The notes: generated by a model not told the origin, from the letters alone. DNA of 64,000 bases from an uncultured Clostridia bacterium (GCA_937920235.1 CALGUK010000034.1:186001-250000); one strand, 5' to 3'; counted from the stretch's first letter, positions 1 through 8,821 are shown. Numbers and translations: made by a program.

Positions 1-1030
1 CGATTACAGCGGAAAAATCAAGGAATATATGACAAGTGACGGTCTTGTTACTGCTCCTGTCGGTACAAATCACGATGAGGCAAAGAAAATTCTTATGCGT
101 CATAAAATCGAAAAGCTTCCTCTTGTTGATGACAACGGCTTCCTCAAGGGACTCATCACTATTAAAGATATCGAAAAGGCAGTAAAATATCCGAATTCTG
201 CAAGAGACTCTATGGGCAGACTTCTTTGCGGTGCTGCGGTAGGCGCAACTGCTGACGTACTTGACAGAGTTGCTGCTCTCGTTGAAGCAGGTGTTGACCT
301 TATTACGCTTGACTCTGCTCACGGTCACAGCCGCGGAATCATCAATTCGGTTGCAAAGGTTAAGGCGGCTTATCCCGATCTTCCGCTTATTGCAGGTAAC
401 GTTGCTACAGCAGAGGCTACAAAAGCTCTTATCGATGCAGGTGCTGACTGTGTTAAGGTCGGTATCGGCCCCGGATCTATCTGTACAACCCGTGTTGTTG
501 CAGGTATCGGTGTTCCTCAGATTACTGCTGTTTATGACTCTGCAAACGAAGCCGCAAAGCACGGTATTACCGTAATTGCAGACGGCGGTATTAAATATTC
601 AGGTGAAATCGTCAAGGCTATTGCCGCAGGTGCATCTGCTATTATGGTCGGTTCACTTGTTGCAGGCTGTGAAGAGTCACCCGGAGAAAGCGAAATTTAC
701 CAGGGTCGTCAGTTCAAGGTTTATCGAGGTATGGGCAGTATTGCCGCTATGAACAACGGCTCTAAGGACAGATATTTCCAGGCTAACAATAAGAAGCTTG
801 TTCCCGAAGGTGTTGAAGGCCGTGTTCCTTACAAGGGACTTCTCTCTGATACAATTTATCAGCTTATGGGCGGTCTTAAAGCAGGTATGGGTTACTGCGG
901 CTGCGGAACTATTGAAGAGCTTAAGACAAATACTAAGTTTATCAGAATTACAAACGCAGGTCTTAAAGAAAGCCATCCTCATGATGTTTATATCACTAAG
1001 GAAGCACCAAACTATTCAGGAAATATTTAA
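1..1030 (+). CDS. guaB: IMP dehydrogenase, 5'-truncated by window edge
   Basis: Oxidises IMP to XMP with NAD+, the committed step of GMP synthesis, in the cytosol. The frame is open from base 2, so the first ~150 residues lie outside; about 342 residues are visible. They begin in the second CBS repeat (ending near IKDIEKA), then run through the TIM barrel. Seen directly: the catalytic loop GIGPGSICTTR with its cysteine (about bases 463-492), the phosphate-binding ADGGIKYSGE segment and the flap sequence GVEGRVPYKG. These are standard IMPDH features with no missing residue. The stop codon coincides with the left end of a terminal-inverted-repeat element, so any native terminator has been displaced. 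Confidence 0.97.
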   Translation, partial: DYSGKIKEYMTSDGLVTAPVGTNHDEAKKILMRHKIEKLPLVDDNGFLKGLITIKDIEKAVKYPNSARDSMGRLLCGAAVGATADVLDRVAALVEAGVDLITLDSAHGHSRGIINSVAKVKAAYPDLPLIAGNVATAEATKALIDAGADCVKVGIGPGSICTTRVVAGIGVPQITAVYDSANEAAKHGITVIADGGIKYSGEIVKAIAAGASAIMVGSLVAGCEESPGESEIYQGRQFKVYRGMGSIAAMNNGSKDRYFQANNKKLVPEGVEGRVPYKGLLSDTIYQLMGGLKAGMGYCGCGTIEELKTNTKFIRITNAGLKESHPHDVYITKEAPNYSGNI

Positions 1031-1286
1031 GGTAAGAAGAGTCGAGCCAAACACGCCGTAAATACAGAACTTAAGCGAATTTTCACTTTTTCACCCTTGA
1101 CTTGCGTCAGCAAGCCTGCGGTCTCAAAAGCAAAAATTCATCTAAATTTCAAGTATTTACGGTGCAAAGCAGTTTTTGACGAGTAGAGTTTTTGCGTCGT
1201 CATACTGCTGTATTATAAGATTTTTAACGAAGGATGGGTGAAAAGATGCCGTCAAAAACCGTATTTGGTTCGGCTCTTCTCACCTT
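1029..1286. mobile_element. MITE-like element with ~27-bp terminal inverted repeats
   Basis: Bases 1029-1055 and 1260-1286 are imperfect inverted repeats (about 23 of 27 positions pair). A nested inverted repeat, CCGTAAATAC near 1057-1066 and GTATTTACGG near 1153-1162, lies inside, and smaller hairpins (GACGA/TCGTC, AGCAG/CTGCT) lie near 1171-1210. No coding capacity is seen. The left end falls on the guaB stop codon and the right end lies directly before the glyA ribosome binding site. This reads as a small non-autonomous element or structured intergenic repeat. No clear target-site duplication was found, so the class is uncertain. Confidence 0.55.
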
Positions 1287-1299
1287 TAGGAATAGAATT

Positions 1300-2553
1300 A
1301 TGTTTAAAGATTTAATTGATTCAATCGGATTCATCAATAATACCGACCCGGAAGTTGCGGCGGCAATGGGTCTTGAGCTTAAAAGACAACGCGAAAATCT
1401 TGAGCTTATAGCAAGTGAAAATATTGTTTCTCCTGCTGTAATGGCGGCAATGGGCAGTGTTCTTACAAATAAATATGCTGAGGGTTATCCCGGAAAAAGA
1501 TATTACGGCGGATGTCAGCACGTGGACGTCGTGGAAGATATTGCACGAGACAGACTCAAAAAGCTTTTCGGTGCGGCTTATGTCAATGTTCAGCCACATT
1601 CGGGCGCTCAGGCAAATATGGCTGTTTACTTTGCGCTCATAAATCCCGGTGATACGGTTATGGGTATGAATCTCGCAGAGGGAGGCCATCTCACTCACGG
1701 TTCACCTGTAAATATGTCGGGTAAATATTATAATTTTGTGCCTTACGGTGTTGATGAAAACGGATTTCTTGATTATGATGCCTTCGAGAAAACTGCAAAA
1801 GAGTGTAAGCCGAAGCTTATCGTGGCAGGCGCATCTGCATATCCGAGAACAATCGACTTTGAGAAAATGGCAGATATCGCCCATAGCGTCGGTGCGTATT
1901 TTATGGTTGATATGGCCCATATTGCAGGACTTGTGGCTGCCGGACTCCACCCGTCTCCCGTGCCCTATGCAGATGTTGTCACCTCAACTACTCACAAAAC
2001 GCTGAGGGGTCCTCGTGGCGGTATCATCCTTTGTAAAGACGAAGAATTCGGTATGCAGTTCAATAAGGCCATTTTCCCGGGAACACAGGGCGGTCCGCTT
2101 ATGCATATAATTGCAGGTAAAGCTGTGTGTTTCGGAGAGGCAATGAAGGATGAGTTTAAGAATTATCAGCAGAGAGTTGTTGATAATGCCAAGGCTCTTG
2201 CTCAGGGCCTTACAAAACGCGGAATAAATCTTGTTTCCGGCGGCACGGACAACCATCTTATGCTTGTTGACCTCCGTTCAGTAGGTATCACTGGTAAAGA
2301 GCTGGAGCACAGACTTGATGAGGTTCACATCACGGCAAACAAAAATGCTATCCCGAATGACCCGGAAAAGCCGTTCGTTACAAGCGGTGTGCGTCTCGGC
2401 ACTCCCGCCGTTACTACACGAGGTCTCGGGGCAGAAGAAATGGACAAGATTGCAGAGTTTATCTATCTTTGTGCAACTGATTTTGAAAACCGCAAGGAAT
2501 ATATCAAAAACGGTGTAGCAGAAATCTGCAAAAAATATCCCCTTTACGAATAA
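1300..2553 (+). CDS. glyA: serine hydroxymethyltransferase
   Basis: PLP enzyme that interconverts serine and glycine while charging tetrahydrofolate with a one-carbon unit. From the ATG at 1300 (MFKDLIDSIG) it is 417 residues, the family norm. The PLP lysine is in TSTTHKTLRG (K233). The active-site region ELIASENIVS near the N terminus is intact. In-frame ATGs at 1234 and 1246 would add 18-22 residues, but these lie inside the terminal-inverted-repeat element and read as unrelated sequence. The start at 1300 has an AGGA motif seven bases upstream and matches the family N terminus. It is followed by a hairpin and then dapF. Confidence 0.97.
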   Translation: MFKDLIDSIGFINNTDPEVAAAMGLELKRQRENLELIASENIVSPAVMAAMGSVLTNKYAEGYPGKRYYGGCQHVDVVEDIARDRLKKLFGAAYVNVQPHSGAQANMAVYFALINPGDTVMGMNLAEGGHLTHGSPVNMSGKYYNFVPYGVDENGFLDYDAFEKTAKECKPKLIVAGASAYPRTIDFEKMADIAHSVGAYFMVDMAHIAGLVAAGLHPSPVPYADVVTSTTHKTLRGPRGGIILCKDEEFGMQFNKAIFPGTQGGPLMHIIAGKAVCFGEAMKDEFKNYQQRVVDNAKALAQGLTKRGINLVSGGTDNHLMLVDLRSVGITGKELEHRLDEVHITANKNAIPNDPEKPFVTSGVRLGTPAVTTRGLGAEEMDKIAEFIYLCATDFENRKEYIKNGVAEICKKYPLYE

Positions 2554-2564
2554 TAACTCAGCAT

Positions 2565-2598
2565 CCCCACTGCATAAAATGTAAAAAATGCAGTGGGG
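2565..2598 (+). promoter_or_regulatory. hairpin overlapping the dapF ribosome binding site
   Basis: CCCCACTGCAT (2565-2575) pairs perfectly over 11 bp with ATGCAGTGGGG (2588-2598) across a 12-nt loop. The 3' arm supplies most of the GGGGGA Shine-Dalgarno (2595-2600) used by dapF at 2606. No U-tract follows, so it is not a plain terminator. It could limit dapF translation or stabilise the upstream glyA message. Confidence 0.6.
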
Positions 2599-2605
2599 GA
2601 TTATA

Positions 2606-3433
2606 ATGAAATTTACAAAAATGCACGGAGCGGGAAATGACTATATTTACATTGACTGCTTTACCAATGATGTCAGGAATCCGTCGGAATTGTCGAAAAC
2701 TCTCAGCGACAGACATTGCGGAATCGGTGCGGACGGACTTGTTCTCATAAAACCGTCGGAATGTGCGGACTGCTTTATGGATATTTATAATGCAGACGGC
2801 TCAAGGGCGGAAATGTGCGGAAATGCCGTGCGCTGTGCGGCAAAATATATCTATGACAATAAGGTGAAAAAACAGGTCGTAAAAATAGAGACTCTCAGCG
2901 GAGTAAAGCACGTTCAGATTTTTGCGGAAAACGGATTCGCAACGGGCGGCATGGTAAGTATGGGAAAGCCCGTACTTTGCGGCCGCTGTATTCCCGTAAG
3001 ATACGGGGATAATGTGGTAAAAAATAAAATTCTTAATGTTGACGACAGGGATTATGAAATAACCTGTGTGGGTATGGGCAACCCGCATTGCGTGGTTTTT
3101 CTTAATCATATACATAGACTTGATCTTGAAAAAATCGGCCCGATTTTTGAAAATCACGAAATGTTCCCGGACAGAATAAACACGGAATTTGTTGAGGTTA
3201 CAGATAAAAACAATCTGAAAATGCGTGTGTGGGAGCGTGGGAGCGGTGAAACCGAGGCCTGCGGAACCGGTGCTTGTGCGGCGGCTGTTGCGGCTGTAAT
3301 TAACGGTTATTGCAATCAGAACGAAGAAATCAAAATCCGTACAAAAGGCGGAGTTTTAACAGTCAAATGGCATAAAAATAACAATGTCTATTTAAGCGGC
3401 AACGCAGTCAAAGTTTTTAACGGTGAAATATAA
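2606..3433 (+). CDS. dapF: diaminopimelate epimerase
   Basis: PLP-independent racemase that converts LL-diaminopimelate to meso-diaminopimelate, the peptidoglycan cross-linker and lysine precursor. It has 275 residues starting MKFTKMHGAGND. The two catalytic cysteines are present: C71 in EMCGNAVRC and C219 in ETEACGTGAC. An ATG at 2588 would add six residues, but it lies inside the hairpin arm and ahead of the GGGGGA ribosome binding site, so 2606 is the start. dapL follows after 21-24 bases, giving a two-gene DAP cassette: DapL makes the LL-isomer that DapF epimerises. Confidence 0.97.
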   Translation: MKFTKMHGAGNDYIYIDCFTNDVRNPSELSKTLSDRHCGIGADGLVLIKPSECADCFMDIYNADGSRAEMCGNAVRCAAKYIYDNKVKKQVVKIETLSGVKHVQIFAENGFATGGMVSMGKPVLCGRCIPVRYGDNVVKNKILNVDDRDYEITCVGMGNPHCVVFLNHIHRLDLEKIGPIFENHEMFPDRINTEFVEVTDKNNLKMRVWERGSGETEACGTGACAAAVAAVINGYCNQNEEIKIRTKGGVLTVKWHKNNNVYLSGNAVKVFNGEI

Positions 3434-3454
3434 AAATCCATTATTGGAGGAATA

Positions 3455-4672
3455 ATGATGAAAATAAATGATAATTTCTTAAAAATTCAGAGCTCATACC
3501 TTTTTTCCAACATTGCAAAAAAGGTAAATGCTTATGTTGAGGCAAATCCGGATAAGCCGATTATCCGTCTCGGTATCGGTGACGTTACAAGACCTCTTGC
3601 CGACGCTTGTATCACCGCAATGCACAAAGCGGTTGATGAAATGTCAGATGAAAAGACGTTTATGGGGTATCCGCCCGAATACGGTCACAAGTGGCTTCTG
3701 GATGCAATCAATGAAAATGACTATAAATCACGCGGTGTTGAGCTTGACAACAGCGAGATATTCGTTTCTGACGGTGCAAAGAGTGACTGCGGAAATATCG
3801 GAGATATTTTCTCAACAGACAATAAGGTTGCTGTTTGTGACCCCGTTTATCCCGTTTATGTTGATACAAATGTAATGAGCGGCCGTTCTGGTGACAAAAC
3901 CGACGAGGGCTGGAGCAACATTTACTATATGCCATGCACGGCGGAGAGCAATTTCCTGCCCGAGCTTCCTAAGGAAAAGGTTGATATTATTTACCTTTGT
4001 TTCCCCAATAATCCGACAGGTATGGCGGCAACAAGGGATGAGCTTAAAAAGTGGGTTGATTATGCAAACGAAAACGGATCAGTAATCCTTTTTGACTCCG
4101 CTTATGAAGCATTTATTACAGAAGATGATGTTCCTCACTCAATCTATGAAATAGAGGGGGCAAAGAGCTGTGCTATCGAGTTCAGAAGCTTTTCAAAGAC
4201 GGCAGGCTTTACGGGTGTCCGTTGCGGATACACGGTAGTTCCTCACGATATCAAGGTTGACGGTGTTGAACTCAATGCTCTCTGGGCTCGCCGTCAGGCA
4301 ACAAAGTTCAACGGTGTTTCTTATATTACACAGAGAGCTGCTGAGGCCTGCTACAGCGAAGAGGGAAAAAAGCAAATTCGCGAGATTATTGCATATTATC
4401 AGAATAATGCAAAAATTATATATAACGGTCTTAAGGAGTGCGGTTTCACGGTTTACGGTGCAGTAAATTCACCTTATGTATGGCTCAAAACTCCCGACGG
4501 AATGTCAAGCTGGGAATTCTTTGATACACTTCTCGAAAATATTCAGGTTGTCGGTACTCCCGGCGAAGGCTTCGGTCCCAGCGGTGAAGGATATTTCAGA
4601 CTTACTGCTTTCGGTTCAACCGAAAACACGATCAAAGCAGTAGAAAGAATCAAAAATTACTTTTGTAAATAA
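3455..4672 (+). CDS. dapL: LL-diaminopimelate aminotransferase
   Basis: Class I/II PLP aminotransferase that turns tetrahydrodipicolinate directly into LL-diaminopimelate using glutamate, bypassing the succinylase and acetylase branches. It is about 405 residues. The N terminus (KINDNFLKIQSSYLF), the NPTG motif (FPNNPTGMAAT) and the PLP lysine in SFSKTAGFTG (about K247) are family-typical. Two adjacent ATGs at 3455 and 3458 compete. GGAGG at 3446-3450 is better spaced for 3458, and family proteins begin M-K-I-N, so the true product may be one residue shorter. It sits directly after dapF. Confidence 0.96.
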   Translation: MMKINDNFLKIQSSYLFSNIAKKVNAYVEANPDKPIIRLGIGDVTRPLADACITAMHKAVDEMSDEKTFMGYPPEYGHKWLLDAINENDYKSRGVELDNSEIFVSDGAKSDCGNIGDIFSTDNKVAVCDPVYPVYVDTNVMSGRSGDKTDEGWSNIYYMPCTAESNFLPELPKEKVDIIYLCFPNNPTGMAATRDELKKWVDYANENGSVILFDSAYEAFITEDDVPHSIYEIEGAKSCAIEFRSFSKTAGFTGVRCGYTVVPHDIKVDGVELNALWARRQATKFNGVSYITQRAAEACYSEEGKKQIREIIAYYQNNAKIIYNGLKECGFTVYGAVNSPYVWLKTPDGMSSWEFFDTLLENIQVVGTPGEGFGPSGEGYFRLTAFGSTENTIKAVERIKNYFCK

Positions 4673-4690
4673 AGCGAAAGGACGAAAACA

Positions 4691-5611
4691 ATGAAAAAGA
4701 CGGTTGCAGTTTTATTATCTGTTATTCTTGTATGCTCAGTATTTGCTTTTTCCGCATCGGCCGAGACGGTGTTTGGCGATGTTGATGCAAACGGCACGGT
4801 AGATTCCGTGGATGTGCGTTATGTTCTTCAGGTTGCGGCAAATTTAAGAATTGTTGACGATATTACCCCTTATGATCTCAACAACGACGGATTTGTCGGT
4901 GCATCGGATGTAAGAATTGTTCTTCAGATAGCCGCAGGAATATACGAAGGTGGCAAGCCCGACAGTGTAATCGGCACGGAGGAGGAACAGTTGGCTTATT
5001 TCGTTGAGTCATTCAACGCCGTTAAGGAAAATGCACAGTCGGTAACATATGAAGCAGCGACAATGTATAATTACAACGATCACTTTAAAATTGATCCGGA
5101 GCTTGAAGAGACTTTAGGTGAAAATGCCGCAAGCATAAAGGAAGAAATGCTCGCAGAGTTTAACGGCGAAAGGCAGATTGTGGGAAAAACCGTAACAGGT
5201 GACGACATTGCCGCGACATTCCCTCCCGCCAACGGAACCTGCAACCTTGGTACAGATGATATTTCAGACATTGAGGTCAAGGACAGCGGTGATTATTATG
5301 AATTTACCGTTACGGTTAAAGGAAAACTTAATCCCGGAAGACATGAGAGTGTCGGAAATGTGGCAACAATCCCTACAAAAGAGGATCTTATGCAGTCGTT
5401 GGATGAAAGTGTACGCGATCTTGTGATAATAAATTGCGATTACAAGGATGCGGTTGCTACGGCAAAGATAGAAAAGGCAACGGGAAATCTCGTTGAATAT
5501 ACGGTGGATTATCCTATGATTTTGTGCCTTGATTTCGGTTTTGGTGCTCTCAGCTTAGGCGGTTTTGAATTCGGAATGGGCTTCTGCGAAGAGTGGACAG
5601 CAACATATTAA
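4691..5611 (+). CDS. secreted protein with N-terminal dockerin-like domain
   Basis: 306 residues. Residues 1-25 form a signal peptide ending ASA. Residues 28-85 hold two type-I-dockerin-like calcium repeats, DVDANGTVDSVDVRYVLQVA and DLNNDGFVGASDVRIVLQIA, in which the D-x-N-x-D/S loops are evident. The remaining ~215 residues are an unrecognised domain, beta-rich towards the C terminus with several Gly/Phe-rich segments. Dockerins normally dock enzymes onto a cohesin scaffold, but no cohesin is in the window. An N-terminal position is unusual, and similar doublets also occur in free secreted proteins. It may be cotranscribed with dapL (18-base gap). Confidence 0.8.
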   Translation: MKKTVAVLLSVILVCSVFAFSASAETVFGDVDANGTVDSVDVRYVLQVAANLRIVDDITPYDLNNDGFVGASDVRIVLQIAAGIYEGGKPDSVIGTEEEQLAYFVESFNAVKENAQSVTYEAATMYNYNDHFKIDPELEETLGENAASIKEEMLAEFNGERQIVGKTVTGDDIAATFPPANGTCNLGTDDISDIEVKDSGDYYEFTVTVKGKLNPGRHESVGNVATIPTKEDLMQSLDESVRDLVIINCDYKDAVATAKIEKATGNLVEYTVDYPMILCLDFGFGALSLGGFEFGMGFCEEWTATY

Positions 5612-5622
5612 AGCAAAAAAAT

Positions 5623-5656
5623 AAAGGACTTGTTCAGTGTGAACAAGTCCTTTTTG
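5623..5656. terminator. bidirectional terminator
   Basis: AAAGGACTTGTTC (5623-5635) pairs perfectly with 5641-5653 over 13 bp with a 5-nt loop. A T-run follows on the plus strand and an A-run precedes it, giving T on the minus strand. It serves the convergent dockerin gene and galU. Confidence 0.9.
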
Positions 5657-5664
5657 CTGTCTTA

Positions 5665-6540
5665 TTATAAAGTTTTTGCAAGTTCCTTGATATATGCTTT
5701 GAAGTCTTCTGCAATTTCAGGATGGTTAAGTGCAACCTCACAGTTTGCCTTCATAATGCCCATCTTATTGCCCATATCATAGCGTGTGCCGTAATAATCA
5801 AGAGCAATAACACCTTTTGTCTGAGCAAGTGTTTTCATAGCGTCTGTAAGCTGAAGCTCGTTACCTGCACCTTTGGGAGTGGTTTCAAGGATGTCAAAAA
5901 TTTCGGGCGGCATTACAACGCGGCCGAGAATGGAATAGTTTGAGAAGATTTCCTCGGGCTTGGGTTTTTCAACCATATCCGTGCAGTTGAAAACCTTGTC
6001 CTCAATCTTTTCAACTTTGAGTGAGCAGTATTTTGAAACATCTTTTGTAGGCACTTCTTTGACGCCGACAACACCTTTGCCGTATTTTTCATAGGCATCG
6101 ATAAGCTGCTTGGTAACGGGTTCCTTATCAGAGATGAAAACGTCATCGCCGTAAAGAATGGCAAACGGCTCATTTCCTACGAAATTCTTTGCACAGAGAA
6201 CTGCGTGGCCGAGACCTCCCGTTTCCTTCTGACGAAGGAAATAAGTGTTGCAAAGCTGAGAGCACTCAAGAACAGAGTCGTAAAGAGCTTTTTTGTCGGG
6301 ATTTTTGCTAAGCTTATCCTCAAGCTCATAAGCGTGGTCAAAGTGGTCTTCAATGACTCCTTTTCCGCGGTTTGTGATGATGAGAACATCGGTGATTCCC
6401 GATTTTGCGGCTTCTTCAACAAGATATTGAATTGCCGGCTTGTCAACGATATTGAGCATCTCCTTGGGTACTGCTTTTGACGCAGGGAGAACTCTTGTGC
6501 CGAGACCTGCTGCGGGAATAATCGCTTTTGTGATTTTCAT
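5665..6540 (-). CDS. galU: UTP-glucose-1-phosphate uridylyltransferase
   Basis: Makes UDP-glucose from UTP and glucose-1-phosphate for cell-envelope polymers. It has 291 residues. The N-terminal nucleotide-binding signature AAGLGTRVLPASKAVPKEML is intact, as are the VEEAAKSGI segment and the GDDVF metal site. Length is normal. AAGGAG sits a few bases upstream of the ATG at 6540. The next minus-strand gene upstream, a RING-like membrane protein, is 31 bases away, so they could share a transcript. Confidence 0.97.
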   Translation of the reverse strand: MKITKAIIPAAGLGTRVLPASKAVPKEMLNIVDKPAIQYLVEEAAKSGITDVLIITNRGKGVIEDHFDHAYELEDKLSKNPDKKALYDSVLECSQLCNTYFLRQKETGGLGHAVLCAKNFVGNEPFAILYGDDVFISDKEPVTKQLIDAYEKYGKGVVGVKEVPTKDVSKYCSLKVEKIEDKVFNCTDMVEKPKPEEIFSNYSILGRVVMPPEIFDILETTPKGAGNELQLTDAMKTLAQTKGVIALDYYGTRYDMGNKMGIMKANCEVALNHPEIAEDFKAYIKELAKTL

Positions 6541-6571
6541 AATAAGAACTCCTTATTTTATATCTTTATTA

Positions 6572-7510
6572 TCAGAGAAAGGTGCCTGATAATATTAGTT
6601 CCAGAAGCATAATTACAGCCTTTTCCGCGAGAATTGCAAGAAAGGCGGCGCTGTAAGAGGTTCCGCCCCGACGAATCAGCACAAATCTGATATCCGTCTG
6701 CGGTTCTTCCGAGTGAATTTTTTTGATTTCTCTGACGGTGTGGTCATAATACCATTTGTTTGCCTTAAATCCGACAAAAATCTGCATTGCAAGTGATAGT
6801 GCCGCTTGAACAACAACGAGCACTGAGCCTGACGGATTGCCGATAATCATTTCGTTTCTTTCGATAAATGCCTGCTGAAGCTCCGCATCGGTCAACTCGT
6901 CAATATCTTCTGCGTTATATTTTTCGGTCCATTCCGTAACATCGTTATAGAGAGTCTGCACAGGGGAAAGCATATTGATGCCTGCGGTCAGCAAAAGCGT
7001 AAGCGCCAAAAATATTGCGCCGAGCTTATACATTTTTCTGTAAAAGAACCAATAAGGTGTAAAAAAGAATGCCGCCCAGTTCCATGTTTTGCGTTTTTCC
7101 TTTATTTTAAAAAACTGTTGTATATATTTCGGAGCTTCATGTCGGACAAAAAGTGCCGTTTCCTCGGTTTTTATGCCCTCTTCCGTCTCCTGCGGAAAGG
7201 ACGCAAACGGATTTTGATACATCGGCGGAACGGGCATGCCGAAAGGTGTGAATTTTGCATCGGGCATATTTTCGGCGGCAGACTCCGCAAGCGGTGCCTG
7301 TGCCGTCTCCTCAGGTGTGATAAAATCCGGCTCCCAGCGGAAACCCTTGCCGTGCTTTTCTTCGTTTGCGCATTTTGTATTTTCTTTAAAACATTCTCTG
7401 TGGTGTGGAGTTCCGCAATACGGACACACCACTATGTCGTCGTCGGGTCTGAACTGAGTGTTACAGACGGGACATTTTTCGTTCAGGTATCTGAATTTGT
7501 TATCTGCCAT
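6572..7510 (-). CDS. RING-finger-like/DUF2628 membrane protein
   Basis: 312 residues. The N-terminal 55 residues carry a treble-clef or RING-like zinc site (CPVCNTQF, CPYCGTPHHRECF, then a further Cys). A low-complexity linker follows, then about residues 130-300 match the DUF2628 style: a charged helix (FFKIKEKRKTWNW), an aromatic segment (FFFTPYWFFYRKMY), a membrane helix, a soluble insert and two more hydrophobic segments. The function is not known; proteins of this build occur widely in Clostridia. Its start is three bases beyond the ahcY stop, so it is probably the second gene of an ahcY transcript. Confidence 0.75.
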   Translation of the reverse strand: MADNKFRYLNEKCPVCNTQFRPDDDIVVCPYCGTPHHRECFKENTKCANEEKHGKGFRWEPDFITPEETAQAPLAESAAENMPDAKFTPFGMPVPPMYQNPFASFPQETEEGIKTEETALFVRHEAPKYIQQFFKIKEKRKTWNWAAFFFTPYWFFYRKMYKLGAIFLALTLLLTAGINMLSPVQTLYNDVTEWTEKYNAEDIDELTDAELQQAFIERNEMIIGNPSGSVLVVVQAALSLAMQIFVGFKANKWYYDHTVREIKKIHSEEPQTDIRFVLIRRGGTSYSAAFLAILAEKAVIMLLELILSGTFL

Positions 7511-7513
7511 TGT

Positions 7514-8758
7514 TTATACATTCCAACTGTTAATATATTTCTCCTGCTCGGGAGAGAGCTTGTCGATTTCAGTACCCCAACTGTTAAGCTTCCTCAAAGC
7601 AACCTTTTTGTCAATCTCCTCAGGCACGTCAATAACGCCTGTTGTAAGCTTTTCGCTGTTATTGACAATATATTCCGCACAAAGAGCCTGAATCGAAAAA
7701 CTCATATCCATAATTTCTGCAGGATGTCCGTCGCCGGCGGCAAGGTTTACAAGTCTGCCCTCGGCGATAATGCTGACAGTTCTGCCGTCAGCGAGAACAT
7801 ATCCCATAATATTATTCCTCTGTGGCTTAATCTCAACCGCCATTTTTTCAAGGTCGGAAAGATTTATTTCCACATTAAAGTGACCTGCATTACAGCATAT
7901 TGCACCGTCCTTCATGTTTTTAAAGGCTTTTTCGGTGATAACATCCTTACATCCGGTAACGGTTACGAAGAAATCGCCCTGCTTTGCAGCCTCGGTCATT
8001 TCCATAACGGAGAAACCGTCCATTTTTGCTTCCATAGCTTTAATCGGGTCAATTTCGGTAACAATAACCTGAGCACCGAGTGCTTTTGCACGCATAGCAA
8101 CACCCTTGCCGCACCAGCCGTAGCCCGCAACGACAACTTTTTTACCTGCAACGATAAGGTTTGTGGTTCTGTTGATTCCGTCCCACACGGATTGCCCCGT
8201 ACCGTAGCGATTATCAAACAGATATTTGCACTTGGCATTGTTTACGGCAATCATAGGAAATCTGAGCTGACCTTCCTTGTGCATTGAAATAAGACGGATA
8301 ATACCCGTTGTCGTCTCCTCACATCCGCCGAGAACATTTTTCAGAAGCTCGGGATATTCGTTGTGGATAAGGTTGACAAGGTCGCCGCCGTCGTCAATGA
8401 TAATGTCCGGTCCTGCTTCGATAACACATTTGAGATGTTCTTTATATTCTTCAGCCGTGGCATTGTACCAGGCAAAAACATTGAGCCCGTTATGTGCAAG
8501 AGCCGCGGCGACGTCATCCTGAGTTGATAGGGGGTTGGAGCCCGTTACATACATTTCTGCTCCGCCTGCGGCAAGAACCGTACAAAGATAAGCCGTTTTT
8601 GCTTCAAGATGAATTGAAAGAGCAACCTTTTTGCCTGCAAAGGGCTTTGTTTCGCTGAAGTCCTTTTCAATACTGCGAAGGACCGGCATATGCGCCTTAA
8701 CCCAATCGATTTTCTGCTGACCGGATTTGTAGAGGTCAATATTTCTTACGATACTCAT
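7514..8758 (-). CDS. ahcY: adenosylhomocysteinase family protein
   Basis: NAD-dependent hydrolase that converts S-adenosylhomocysteine to adenosine and homocysteine, relieving product inhibition of methyltransferases. The ATG at 8758 (MSIVRNIDLY) gives 414 residues and has GGAG eight bases upstream. A TTG-like extension to 8821 lacks a ribosome binding site. The NAD-binding Rossmann motif VVVAGYGWCGKG and the segment ETTTGI before it are intact. The C terminus is shorter than eukaryotic SAHases, as in the short bacterial/archaeal subclass, so relatives acting on similar substrates cannot be excluded. Confidence 0.9.
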   Translation of the reverse strand: MSIVRNIDLYKSGQQKIDWVKAHMPVLRSIEKDFSETKPFAGKKVALSIHLEAKTAYLCTVLAAGGAEMYVTGSNPLSTQDDVAAALAHNGLNVFAWYNATAEEYKEHLKCVIEAGPDIIIDDGGDLVNLIHNEYPELLKNVLGGCEETTTGIIRLISMHKEGQLRFPMIAVNNAKCKYLFDNRYGTGQSVWDGINRTTNLIVAGKKVVVAGYGWCGKGVAMRAKALGAQVIVTEIDPIKAMEAKMDGFSVMEMTEAAKQGDFFVTVTGCKDVITEKAFKNMKDGAICCNAGHFNVEINLSDLEKMAVEIKPQRNNIMGYVLADGRTVSIIAEGRLVNLAAGDGHPAEIMDMSFSIQALCAEYIVNNSEKLTTGVIDVPEEIDKKVALRKLNSWGTEIDKLSPEQEKYINSWNV

Positions 8759-8792
8759 TTCGTTAACTCCGTTTATCAGATTATAATAAATC

Positions 8793-8821
8793 ATAATACC
8801 ATAATAATGACTAAAAATCAA
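8793..8821 (-). promoter_or_regulatory. sigma-A promoter for ahcY
   Basis: On the minus strand TTGATT (8816-8821) and TATTAT (8793-8798) are separated by 17 bp, 35-60 bases ahead of the ahcY start. The short leader leaves no room for a riboswitch. Confidence 0.5.

Noticed and set aside
1234..1299. Upstream in-frame starts for glyA (1234, 1246)
   Set aside because: They lie inside the terminal-inverted-repeat element, and the first ATG touches its only ribosome binding site. The family N terminus begins at 1300.
7118..8287. Long plus-strand open frame opposite the RING-like and ahcY genes
   Set aside because: It is antisense to two well-supported genes, has no ribosome binding site, and its translation (Cys/Phe/His-rich) shows no domain. 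It is a codon-bias shadow.
8759..8800. S-adenosylhomocysteine riboswitch before ahcY
   Set aside because: The leader from the promoter to the start is only about 30 nt, too short for any known SAH aptamer.
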